8,711 bases of DNA from Betaproteobacteria bacterium (lineage in GTDB: Bacteria > Pseudomonadota > Gammaproteobacteria > Burkholderiales > Casimicrobiaceae). The translations under genes and the position numbers were made by a program. The stretch is from contig VBCZ01000307.1 in assembly GCA_005889025.1 (NCBI GenBank), positions 1-8,711 of the forward strand, written 5' to 3'. Below, piece by piece: positions 1 through 5,746 of the stretch (position 1 is its first letter; each line of letters begins with the position of its first letter). A model generated the notes under the pieces. The model had not been told where the DNA came from, did not search any database, and saw nothing but the letters and a program-made list of their open reading frames with translations.

Positions 1-32
1 AGTTGTCCGCGACAAGCGGTCGTACTCGTAAA

Positions 33-124
33 TGTCATTCTGAGGAGCCGCAGTTTGGTTCGGCGACGACGAATCTGCTATTAGTCAGCGCCGCTGCAGA
101 TTCTTGGCTGCGCTCAGAATGACA
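33..124. repeat. Dispersed imperfect palindromic repeat
   Basis: The outer arms are a perfect 12-bp inverted repeat, TGTCATTCTGAG (33-44) and CTCAGAATGACA (113-124). Inside them sits a second 8-bp inverted pair, GAATCTGC (71-78) and GCAGATTC (96-103). The whole could fold as a long interrupted cruciform or hairpin. The arm sequence resembles a palindromic intergenic repeat that I recall as common in environmental bacterial genomes; that recollection is not tested here. Parts of the unit recur at 131-164 and at 4719-4743, so it is a dispersed family within this window. No transposase is present. A non-autonomous mobile element is possible but unproven. Confidence 0.7.
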
Positions 125-130
125 ATCAAA

Positions 131-164
131 GCTGGAGATTCTTCGCTGATCTCGGAATGACAAC
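131..164 (+). repeat. Partial second copy of the dispersed repeat
   Basis: This stretch aligns with 96-126 of the neighbouring palindrome: both carry GATTCTT, then CTG, CTC and GAATGACAA in the same order, with scattered differences. Its first 18 bases, GCTGGAGATTCTTCGCTG (131-148), are identical to 4719-4736. A short direct repeat TGACAACCC follows at 158-166 and 174-182. This is the last repeat material before the dipeptidase-like remnant begins at 201. Confidence 0.65.
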
Positions 165-200
165 CCGAAAATGTGACAACCCAAATCAGAAGCACGTCAA

Positions 201-364
201 ATGCAAGAGCATCTTGCCGAAGCGAGGGAAATACTCAAGGACGCCATCGTCATCGATACGCTCGGGGTGCCATCGTGGATCCGACGCCGTCCGTGACGGA
301 GGGCGCCTACGAAGAAACCATGGTCCGCGACGGGTGGACGATCTCCAATAGCAAGCTCGATTAG
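201..364 (+). pseudogene. Frameshifted N-terminal remnant, M19-type dipeptidase-like
   Basis: From the ATG at 201 the frame reads 22 residues ending ILKDAIVIDTLG (codon 264-266). That frame then stops at 294-296. The +2 frame continues without a gap as GAIVDPTPSVTEGAYEE and ends KLD at a TAG (362-364). Joining the two needs one extra G in the G-run at 264-267, so a single-base deletion (or a sequencing error) explains the break. The joined 54 residues resemble the start of membrane (renal-type, M19) dipeptidases, whose N-terminus typically has a D/S-I/A-V-I-D-T-L-G-G stretch. Full-length proteins have roughly 330-400 residues, so nearly all of the catalytic domain is missing; after the TAG no frame continues the family. 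The TAG abuts the next gene, suggesting the dipeptidase and the oxidase once formed an operon. The family call rests on recognition of a short stretch only. Confidence 0.45.
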
Positions 365-384
365 TGTCCCGTCCCGCGAGCGAC

Positions 385-1623
385 ATGCGACAAAACGTGG
401 CGGTCATCGGCGCGGGCGTGGTGGGGCTCTGCTGCGCAAGCTACTTGCAGCAGCGGGGACATGCGGTCACCGTCATCGACCCTCGGCCGCCCGGCGAATA
501 TTGTTCCTTGGGCAATGCCGGGTGCTTCAGCCGGGCTTCGTGCGTTCCCCTCGGCCTGCCGGGACTCTGGAAGAAGGTTCCGGGTTGGCTCATGGATTCC
601 GCGGCTCCGCTTTCGATTTCCGCCCGCTATGCGCATCGCATCGCACCGTGGCTGTGGCGATTTCATCGATCTTCATCGATGGCGCGCGTGAGCCGGATCG
701 CCGATGCGCTGCATCCGCTGCTTAACTGCACGCTGGACAAATGGCGTCCCCTTGTGGCGCGCGCCGGCGTGCGCGAGCTGATCGTGCAAAACGGATACGC
801 GTTTGCCTACGAAAGCGAAGCGGCCTTCCTGAGCGACGCGCTGGGCCGCGAGATCCGTCTCGAGCGCGGCGTGAAGATCGAGCTGCTCGTCGGGCCGGCG
901 ATCCGGGAGTTCGATCCGGCGCTGTCTCCGCGCATCACTCACTTGGTGATGTTTCCGGAGCAGGGTCACTGTCCCAACCCGCTTCGCTTGTCGCGTGCGC
1001 TCGCCGAGCGTCTGCAGCGGGATGGCGCACACTTCGTGCGCCATCGTGCAAAAGGTTTCGAAAGCACGGGCGGACGCGTGACCCGCGTCGTCATCGACAA
1101 CGGCACGGTCGAGACCGATGCGGTCGTCATCGCCGCGGGCGCCCACTCCAACGAGCTTTCGTCACAGCTCGGCAGCAAGGTGCCGTTGGAAACGGAGCGC
1201 GGATATCACGTGATGCTGGAGTCTCCGAGTATCACACCGCGAATCCCGGTGATGGCGGGGGAGGGTAAATACTTTGCTACGCCGATGGAAGGCGGTCTGC
1301 GCATCGCTGGAACCGTCGAGCTTGCCGGGCTGGACGCGCCACCGAAGTTTGCCCGCGCGGATGCGCTCCTCGCCGGAGCAAAACGTCTGCTGCCGGAACT
1401 GCGCCACGGAAAAGTCGAGCGTTGGATGGGGCACCGTCCATCGCTGCCCGATTCCATGCCGGTCATCGGGCGCTCCGCGCGAATCCCCAATGCGTTTTTC
1501 GCGTTCGGTCATGGCCACGTGGGCCTCACCGCCGCAGCACCGACGGGGGAAATCATCGCCGACATCGTCTCCGGCGGCGAGCCGGACATCGACATCTCAG
1601 CGTTTGCGGCCGAGCGTTTTTAG
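385..1623 (+). CDS. FAD-dependent D-amino acid dehydrogenase/oxidase-like protein (DAO family)
   Basis: This 412-residue protein has the layout of the DAO/DadA flavoenzyme family, which oxidises amino acids or related amines to imines or keto acids and passes electrons to the respiratory chain or oxygen. A Rossmann dinucleotide fold opens the protein: GAGVVG at residues 9-14, with an acidic residue (D32) at the end of the second strand to bind the FAD ribose. A second FAD-contact strand, VVIAAGAHSNEL, lies at about 247-258. The C-terminal family signature is GHRPSLPDSMPVIG (about 349-362), followed by GHGHVGLTAAAPTGE (about 375-389), which closes over the flavin. An in-frame GTG at 364 would add seven residues. 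The ATG at 385 is preferred because it places the Rossmann strand at the usual distance; neither start has a convincing ribosome-binding site. Cysteines C40, C47 and C53 cluster around GNAG, where relatives usually have small residues. It follows a dipeptidase-like remnant and converges on hutF. Substrate is not determinable; the family call is firm. Confidence 0.88.
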   Translation: MRQNVAVIGAGVVGLCCASYLQQRGHAVTVIDPRPPGEYCSLGNAGCFSRASCVPLGLPGLWKKVPGWLMDSAAPLSISARYAHRIAPWLWRFHRSSSMARVSRIADALHPLLNCTLDKWRPLVARAGVRELIVQNGYAFAYESEAAFLSDALGREIRLERGVKIELLVGPAIREFDPALSPRITHLVMFPEQGHCPNPLRLSRALAERLQRDGAHFVRHRAKGFESTGGRVTRVVIDNGTVETDAVVIAAGAHSNELSSQLGSKVPLETERGYHVMLESPSITPRIPVMAGEGKYFATPMEGGLRIAGTVELAGLDAPPKFARADALLAGAKRLLPELRHGKVERWMGHRPSLPDSMPVIGRSARIPNAFFAFGHGHVGLTAAAPTGEIIADIVSGGEPDIDISAFAAERF

Positions 1624-1672
1624 CCGCAGGCGCCGCTGTTGCGCTCCGAAGCGCGGTTGCACCACCGCGGCC

Positions 1673-1700
1673 AGCGCCGGTTGATCGTCGCGCCGGTGCT
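1673..1700 (+). terminator. Weak hairpin in the convergent gap
   Basis: AGCGCCGG (1673-1680) can pair with CCGGTGCT (1693-1700), giving eight pairs including one G-T, around a 12-base loop. It lies between the stop of the flavoenzyme gene (1623) and the stop of hutF (1752), where a shared terminator would be expected. No T-run follows on either strand, so an intrinsic terminator is doubtful. The rest of the 128-base gap shows nothing I can identify. Confidence 0.2.
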
Positions 1701-1751
1701 GCTCGCCAAAGTACCTGCCCTCGGTGTATCGCTCGTACCTCGCATCACCGC

Positions 1752-3131
1752 TCACAGGCTGAGCAACAGCGTTGTCAGCGCGCTGCGACACGCCGCGCCG
1801 ATATCGGCATCGAGTGCGTGACGTCCGTCCCGGATGTGCCAACGGCCTCCGACCATGACGTCACGAACGCACGTGGAATCGCCCGAAAAGATCCAGGCAT
1901 CGAGTATCTTGGTAAGCTCCGTGTTCCAAAACACCCGATGGTCCGAGTCGAGCGCCACGAGATCGGCCCTGCATCCGGGCATGATCCGGCCAGCGTGAAT
2001 GCCCAGCGCTCGCGCTCCGCCGACGCTCGCCGCGACATGTATTCGGCGCCCGGGCGAGGGCTCGTCATCGCTCGCCAGAATGGCGCGCTCGTGTCTCATC
2101 AGCCGCTGTCCGTATTCGAGCATGCGAAGCTCCTCGAAGACGCTGACCACGACGTGACTGTCTGTACCGATGCCAAAGCGGTCCGAAGCGGATAGAAATG
2201 CCGGCGCCGGAAACACGCCGTCGCCAAGGTTTGCCTCCGTCGTCGGACACAGACCGGCAACGGCACCGCTTTGGGCAAGGCGCAACACTTCGCGATCATC
2301 GAGGTGGGTGGCGTGGACGATGCACCAGTGCTCGTCGATGCCGACGTTGTCGAGCAGCCATTCGACCGGACGCTGGCCCGTCCAGCGTGCGCACTCCTCG
2401 ACCTCATTTAGCTGCTCCGCCGCGTGGATGTGGAGCGGCGCCGTTGGGTCGAGTCGAGCCAGCGCGTCCTCAACGTTGCGCATCATGGACGCGTCCACCG
2501 CACGCAACGAGTGGAACGCAGCGCCAAGCCGGACATGGGGGCTGTTGCGGTACTGCGCGTCCAGCGATTCCAGCAACGCGATGAAATTGTCCGCGGAATT
2601 GACGAAGCGCCGCTGCCCGTCCGTGGGCGGCTGCGAACCGAAACCGCCGTAGGCGTACAGGACGGGAAGATGCGTAATCGCGATGCCGGCTGCGCGTGCC
2701 GAGGCGATCAGCCGGTGCGACATCTCCGCGCGGTCGCCGTAGGGCTTGCCACCCCTGTCGTGATGCAGATAGTGGAACTCCGCCACCGACGTAAACCCGG
2801 CCTTGAGCATCTCCACATAAAGGTGCGTGGCGATGGCCTGCATTTGCGCTGGGTCGATCTTTGCCGCGAAGCGATACATCGTGTCGCGCCAGGTCCAGAA
2901 GCTGTCCGAAGTGTGCAGGCGCAGTTCGGTCGACCCCGCCATCGCACGCTGAAACGCGTGGGAATGGACGTTTGGCATGCCCGGCACCGTGAAGCCCCGC
3001 ACGCTTTCCATTCCTGGTTCGCGCTGCGCCTGCGGTGTCACCGAAACAATGCAGCCGCTTGCGTCCGTTTCGATGAGAACGCGCTCCGCCCATCCGTTCG
3101 GCAACAGCGCTCGCTCGGCTAGCAGCTTCAC
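1752..3131 (-). CDS. hutF: Formimidoylglutamate deiminase HutF
   Basis: HutF hydrolyses N-formimidoyl-L-glutamate to N-formyl-L-glutamate and ammonia (EC 3.5.3.13), the fourth step of the five-step histidine degradation route, in the cytosol. It is an amidohydrolase-superfamily TIM barrel with one metal. Counting from the GTG at 3131 (459 residues, close to the roughly 453 of Pseudomonas HutF), the HxH metal ligands are H56 and H58 in NVHSHAFQRAMAG. The third ligand H236 and catalytic E239 lie in HIHAAEQ, H273 in CIVHATH, and D324 in GIGTDSH. The steps of 3, 34 and 51 residues between the last four match those I recall for Pseudomonas aeruginosa HutF. The family-typical N-terminus, AERALLPNGW, lies just after this start. 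A TTG at 3167 would add 12 residues but has no Shine-Dalgarno, whereas AGGG precedes the GTG. No hutH, hutU, hutI or hutG is nearby, so the gene is an orphan here. It is divergent from the dehydratase-like gene. Confidence 0.92.
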   Translation of the reverse strand: MKLLAERALLPNGWAERVLIETDASGCIVSVTPQAQREPGMESVRGFTVPGMPNVHSHAFQRAMAGSTELRLHTSDSFWTWRDTMYRFAAKIDPAQMQAIATHLYVEMLKAGFTSVAEFHYLHHDRGGKPYGDRAEMSHRLIASARAAGIAITHLPVLYAYGGFGSQPPTDGQRRFVNSADNFIALLESLDAQYRNSPHVRLGAAFHSLRAVDASMMRNVEDALARLDPTAPLHIHAAEQLNEVEECARWTGQRPVEWLLDNVGIDEHWCIVHATHLDDREVLRLAQSGAVAGLCPTTEANLGDGVFPAPAFLSASDRFGIGTDSHVVVSVFEELRMLEYGQRLMRHERAILASDDEPSPGRRIHVAASVGGARALGIHAGRIMPGCRADLVALDSDHRVFWNTELTKILDAWIFSGDSTCVRDVMVGGRWHIRDGRHALDADIGAACRSALTTLLLSL

Positions 3132-3140
3132 GCAGTCAGA

Positions 3141-3144
3141 CCCT
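3141..3144 (-). promoter_or_regulatory. Ribosome-binding site deciding the hutF start
   Basis: On the minus strand AGGG (3144-3141) stands nine bases before the GTG at 3131-3129. The more distant TTG at 3167-3165 has no purine-rich element in the right place. This, plus the usual protein length, supports the GTG. Confidence 0.45.
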
Positions 3145-3299
3145 GCAGCATCGCAACTCTCCGTCAATTGCGCGAAAGCTTATGTTACGCGGGCTGCGCT
3201 AACTCGATGCATTTCGAACGCGCGGAAGTAGACGTGCCCGCGGTCGACAGCTTCTTGCCCCATCTTTGCCGCCGCTTTCGGCCCGATGAGGCGAGCAAG

Positions 3300-3328
3300 T
3301 TGACAATCCTCGCGCGCCTCTGTCTCAT
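3300..3328 (+). promoter_or_regulatory. Candidate sigma-70 promoter of the enolase-superfamily gene
   Basis: A perfect -35 box TTGACA (3300-3305) is followed, after a 17-base spacer, by TCTCAT (3323-3328), which matches four of six positions of the -10 consensus. Transcription would begin near 3335, giving a leader of about 20 bases that still contains the Shine-Dalgarno GGAGG (3345-3349) before the ATG at 3356. I see no clear operator palindrome in the 3168-3355 divergent region. On the opposite strand TAACAT (3187-3182) could be a -10 box for hutF, but it lacks a good -35 partner. Confidence 0.4.
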
Positions 3329-3344
3329 TGCTCGGGAGGACGAT

Positions 3345-3349
3345 GGAGG
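3345..3349 (+). promoter_or_regulatory. Strong Shine-Dalgarno of the enolase-superfamily gene
   Basis: GGAGG lies six bases before the ATG at 3356, near-ideal spacing. A second GGAGG at 3335-3339 is too far upstream to serve this start. Confidence 0.7.
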
Positions 3350-3355
3350 CGGCTC

Positions 3356-4519
3356 ATGAAAATCACGGCAGCGACCCTCTACCTTGTGCGCATCGACGGG
3401 CGGCACCCGATCGTGGTCGAGCTCGAGACCGATGCGGGCATCAGCGGCCTGGGTGAGGCAGCCATCGCTTATGGCGTTGGCGAGACTGCCGCGGCCGGCA
3501 TGATCAAGGATCTCGCGGATGCGATCGTGCTGGGTCAGGATCCCTTCCGCACGGAGGCGGTGTGGAGTGAGATGTACGATCATACGTTCTGGGCCAAGCG
3601 CGGGGGCCCGATCGTGTTCGCAGGCATCAGCGCAATCGAGCAGGCGCTCTGGGACATCAAGGGCAAGGCCCTTGACGTGCCGGTTTACGAGCTGCTCGGC
3701 GGCAAGTGCCGCGATCGCGTGCGCGTCTATGCCAACGGATGGTCCTTTCATGCCCAGACGCCCGACGAGTTTGCCCGTGCCGCCGAGCGCGTGCTCCGCG
3801 ACGGCTACACTGCGCTGAAGCTCTACCCACTTGCCAATCCTGTCTCGGACAACCCGCACGGGATGATTCGCCACGTCTCGCAGCGATCGATTGACCGCGC
3901 GGCTGTCGAGTTGGCGGTGGCGCGCGTGCGCGCCGTGCGCCAGGCGATAGGACCGTCGGTCGATCTCATGCTGGACATGAGCGGCGAGCTGACGACCGAC
4001 GCGATCATCGCGCTCGGCCGGCGGCTCGAGGAGTTCGACATCCTGTTCTTCGAGGAGCCGGTCGACCCGTTCGATCTCGAGGGTATGCGTGCGGTTGCGG
4101 ACACCCTGCGGATGCCGATCGCGGCGGGCGAGCGGCTGTATACCCGCTACGATTTTCGCCGCCTGCTCGAGTTACGGGCGGCGCACATTTTGCAGCCGGA
4201 CGTCGGCACTGCAGGCGGCCTGTTCGAGGTCAAGAAGATCGCGGCCATGGCCGAAGCTTTCAATCTTCGGGTTGCGCCCCATTTGTGCGCCGGACCCATC
4301 TGCACGGCAGCGACGCTACAACTCGACGCGACGCTCACCAATCTGCTGATCCAGGAGCTCTATCCTTATCGCGTGCCGGAGCATTACGCGATCGTCGATC
4401 GTGCGCCCGAGCTCGAGGTCAAAGACGGTTATCTCGCGATCCCCGATCGGCCGGGTTTCGGCGTCGAGCTCGATCGCGCGCGGATGAAGTCGTTCGTCTG
4501 GGCGGAGTGCCGGCGGTGA
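3356..4519 (+). CDS. Mandelate racemase/muconate lactonizing enzyme-family protein, probable acid-sugar dehydratase
   Basis: This 387-residue cytosolic enzyme belongs to the enolase superfamily, which abstracts the proton next to a carboxylate with help from a Mg2+ ion. The N-terminal capping domain (1-125) includes the family stretch AIEQALWDIKGKALDVPVYELLGG (partly 93-116). In the barrel the metal ligands are D207 (LMLDMSG), E233 (FFEEPV) and E259 (AAGERLYTR), spaced 26 and 26 as in mandelate racemase. D282 (QPDVGTAGG) and H309 (VAPHLCAGP) form the His-Asp dyad, 27 apart as in the family. E334 (LIQE) fits the electrophilic glutamate. At the second-strand position there is K155-L-Y157 instead of the KxK of true racemases, and S209 replaces the His found after the first metal ligand in galactonate and mannonate dehydratases. 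The layout points to a sugar-acid dehydratase; the substrate is open. GGAGG (3345-3349) precedes the ATG by six bases. No sugar kinase or aldolase partner is visible. The last 204 bases are overlapped in antisense by the run-on reading frame of the opposite ATPase gene. Confidence 0.85.
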   Translation: MKITAATLYLVRIDGRHPIVVELETDAGISGLGEAAIAYGVGETAAAGMIKDLADAIVLGQDPFRTEAVWSEMYDHTFWAKRGGPIVFAGISAIEQALWDIKGKALDVPVYELLGGKCRDRVRVYANGWSFHAQTPDEFARAAERVLRDGYTALKLYPLANPVSDNPHGMIRHVSQRSIDRAAVELAVARVRAVRQAIGPSVDLMLDMSGELTTDAIIALGRRLEEFDILFFEEPVDPFDLEGMRAVADTLRMPIAAGERLYTRYDFRRLLELRAAHILQPDVGTAGGLFEVKKIAAMAEAFNLRVAPHLCAGPICTAATLQLDATLTNLLIQELYPYRVPEHYAIVDRAPELEVKDGYLAIPDRPGFGVELDRARMKSFVWAECRR

Positions 4520-5746
4520 TCGCCTTAGCCTAGAGGATTTCCTATAGACATTTTTGAAATTGGATGGAATGGCCCAAGGTCGCCCAGGCGAATTGTGGTA
4601 ACTGAGCCGTGCCCCGATCTGCGGTCGGGCACTTGGATCCCGGGCCCAGGCCTTGGCTGGGGCAGGCTTCGCCGTGATGACGGGACTGGGGTGTCGCTCA
4701 ATTACGCAAACCAACGCAGCTGGAGATTCTTCGCTGCGCTCAGGCTGCGTAGCCTCGCCAACGATCGCGCCGGCGCCCGCAGGATAGAGGTGGCAGGCAA
4801 CGCCTCGGTCGGGTGCCACCTCCACCCAGCTCGGATAGACCTGGCGGCAGATGTCCATGACATGCGGACAGCGCGGATGGAAGTGGCAGCCGCTGGGTGG
4901 CGACAGCGCGGACGCCACCTCGCCCTCGAGCTTGGCCATGATGACCTTGGCCTTGGGATCGGGCACCGGCGAGGCATTGCGAAGCGCGCGGGTGTAGGGA
5001 TGCAGCGGCTCATCGAAGATCTCCGGCACCGGTCCGCGCTCGACGATGCGCCCCAGATACATGACCGACACCGTGCTGCAGAAGTGGCGGACGACGCCGA
5101 GATCGTGCGAGATAAGGACGAAGCTTAAGTTGTGTCGCTGCTGCAAGCCGCGCAGCAGGACAAGAATTTGCGCCTGGATCGAGACGTCCAGCGCAGACAC
5201 CGGCTCGTCGGCGACGATGAGCTCGGGCTGCAGCGCCAGGGCGCGGGCGATGCCGATGCGCTGGCGCTGGCCACCGCTGAATTCGTGCGGATACTTGTCG
5301 GCGGCGTCGATCGGCATGCCGACTTCGGCGAGGACCTTGCGCACGGCTTCGACAATTTCCCGCGCCGTGCCCAGGCGATGGACTGCCATCGGCTCGGCTA
5401 AGGTCTGCCCGATCGTACGGCGCGGATTGAGCGAGGAATAGGGATCCTGGAACACGATCTGCATTTGACGGCGCAACGCGCGAAGGCGGCGCGGGTTGGC
5501 TCCGAGCACGTCTTCGCCCTTGAGCAGCACGGTGCCGGAGTCGGGCTCGACCAGCCGCAGTATTGCGCGGCCGGTGGTGGATTTGCCGCATCCGGACTCG
5601 CCGACGAGCCCGAAGGCTTCGCCTGCCGTCACGGAGAACGACACATCGCTCACCGCATGCACGACAGCGCTTTTGCCCCCCATGAAGCCGCGCCGAGCGA
5701 CAAACGTCTTGCTCAGATTGCGAACGTCGAGCAGCGGCTTTTTCAC
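4316..5746 (-). CDS. Peptide ABC transporter ATP-binding protein, DppF/OppF type, with run-on C-terminus
   Basis: One of two ATPases that drive import through the DppB/DppC-like permease pair. The GTG start (5746-5744) overlaps the TGA of the preceding ATPase gene as GTGA. Residues 1-320 are a normal OppF/DppF: Walker A GESGCGKST (49-57), Q-loop Q100, signature FSGGQRQR (156-163), Walker B LIVADEP (176-182) and H-loop H214. These are followed by the oligopeptide-transporter C-terminal region with HPYTRAL (249-255) and four cysteines, C287, C293, C300 and C318. Relatives end near here, at about 320-335 residues. In this gene the frame stays open to a TAG at 4316-4318, making 476 residues. Residues from about 333 are translated repeat DNA (4609-4743), then spacer, then antisense of the dehydratase gene. 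The tail has no recognisable domain. The first 320 residues are certain; whether the tail is made is not. I infer that repeat insertion removed the native stop. Confidence 0.85.
   Translation of the reverse strand: MKKPLLDVRNLSKTFVARRGFMGGKSAVVHAVSDVSFSVTAGEAFGLVGESGCGKSTTGRAILRLVEPDSGTVLLKGEDVLGANPRRLRALRRQMQIVFQDPYSSLNPRRTIGQTLAEPMAVHRLGTAREIVEAVRKVLAEVGMPIDAADKYPHEFSGGQRQRIGIARALALQPELIVADEPVSALDVSIQAQILVLLRGLQQRHNLSFVLISHDLGVVRHFCSTVSVMYLGRIVERGPVPEIFDEPLHPYTRALRNASPVPDPKAKVIMAKLEGEVASALSPPSGCHFHPRCPHVMDICRQVYPSWVEVAPDRGVACHLYPAGAGAIVGEATQPERSEESPAALVCVIERHPSPVITAKPAPAKAWARDPSARPQIGARLSYHNSPGRPWAIPSNFKNVYRKSSRLRRSPPALRPDERLHPRAIELDAETRPIGDREITVFDLELGRTIDDRVMLRHAIRIELLDQQIGERRVEL
4531..4555 (+). 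terminator. Weak terminator-like element after the enolase-superfamily gene
   Basis: TAGAGG (4531-4536) and CCTATA (4541-4546) can pair with one mismatch around a four-base loop, and a run of five T follows at 4551-4555, 12 bases after the stop codon. The stem is short and A/T-rich, so termination would be inefficient at best. Confidence 0.2.
4609..4690. repeat. Second dispersed repeat class with a strong hairpin
   Basis: GTGCCC (4609-4614) pairs with GGGCAC (4627-4632), and GATC (4616-4619) pairs with GGTC (4623-4626), with one bulged C and a three-base loop. It is followed by GGATCCCGGGCCC (4635-4647) and GTGATGACGGGACTGGGG (4674-4691). This resembles an intergenic repeat built around GGATCCCGGG and GATGACGGG that, from recollection, recurs widely in proteobacterial genomes. 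It lies between two convergent genes, inside the run-on frame of the minus-strand ATPase gene. The hairpin could end plus-strand transcripts, though no T-run follows. Confidence 0.55.
4719..4743 (+). repeat. Third partial copy of the left-end repeat
   Basis: GCTGGAGATTCTTCGCTG (4719-4736) is identical over 18 bases to 131-148, and CTGCGCTCAG (4734-4743) is identical to 108-117 in the palindromic copy. The copy is truncated: the GAATGACA end is absent and the sequence passes straight into the ATPase C-terminal coding region. This marks the likely junction at which repeat DNA met the end of the ATPase gene. Confidence 0.65.

Noticed and set aside
1..200. Possible CRISPR or tandem array because of repeated blocks
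   Set aside because: The units are of unequal length, partly inverted and not separated by regular spacers; they fit a dispersed palindromic repeat instead.
1597..1842. Minus-strand open frame of 81 codons across the convergent gap
   Set aside because: Its ends overlap both hutF and the oxidase gene, no ribosome-binding site is seen and the sequence (YTEGRYFGEQHRR region) matches nothing I recognise.
3168..3355. Possible regulator-binding palindrome or riboswitch in the divergent region
   Set aside because: Apart from a promoter-like TTGACA/TCTCAT pair and Shine-Dalgarno sites I found no convincing inverted repeat or structured leader.
3185..3874. Minus-strand open frame of 229 codons opposite the 5' half of the enolase-superfamily gene
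   Set aside because: It is the antisense shadow of a gene with clear catalytic motifs in the plus frame; the translation shows no family motif and is typical of GC-rich antisense frames.
4595..5128. Plus-strand open frame of 177 codons starting in the repeat block
   Set aside because: The first part is translated repeat DNA and the rest is antisense of the ATPase gene.
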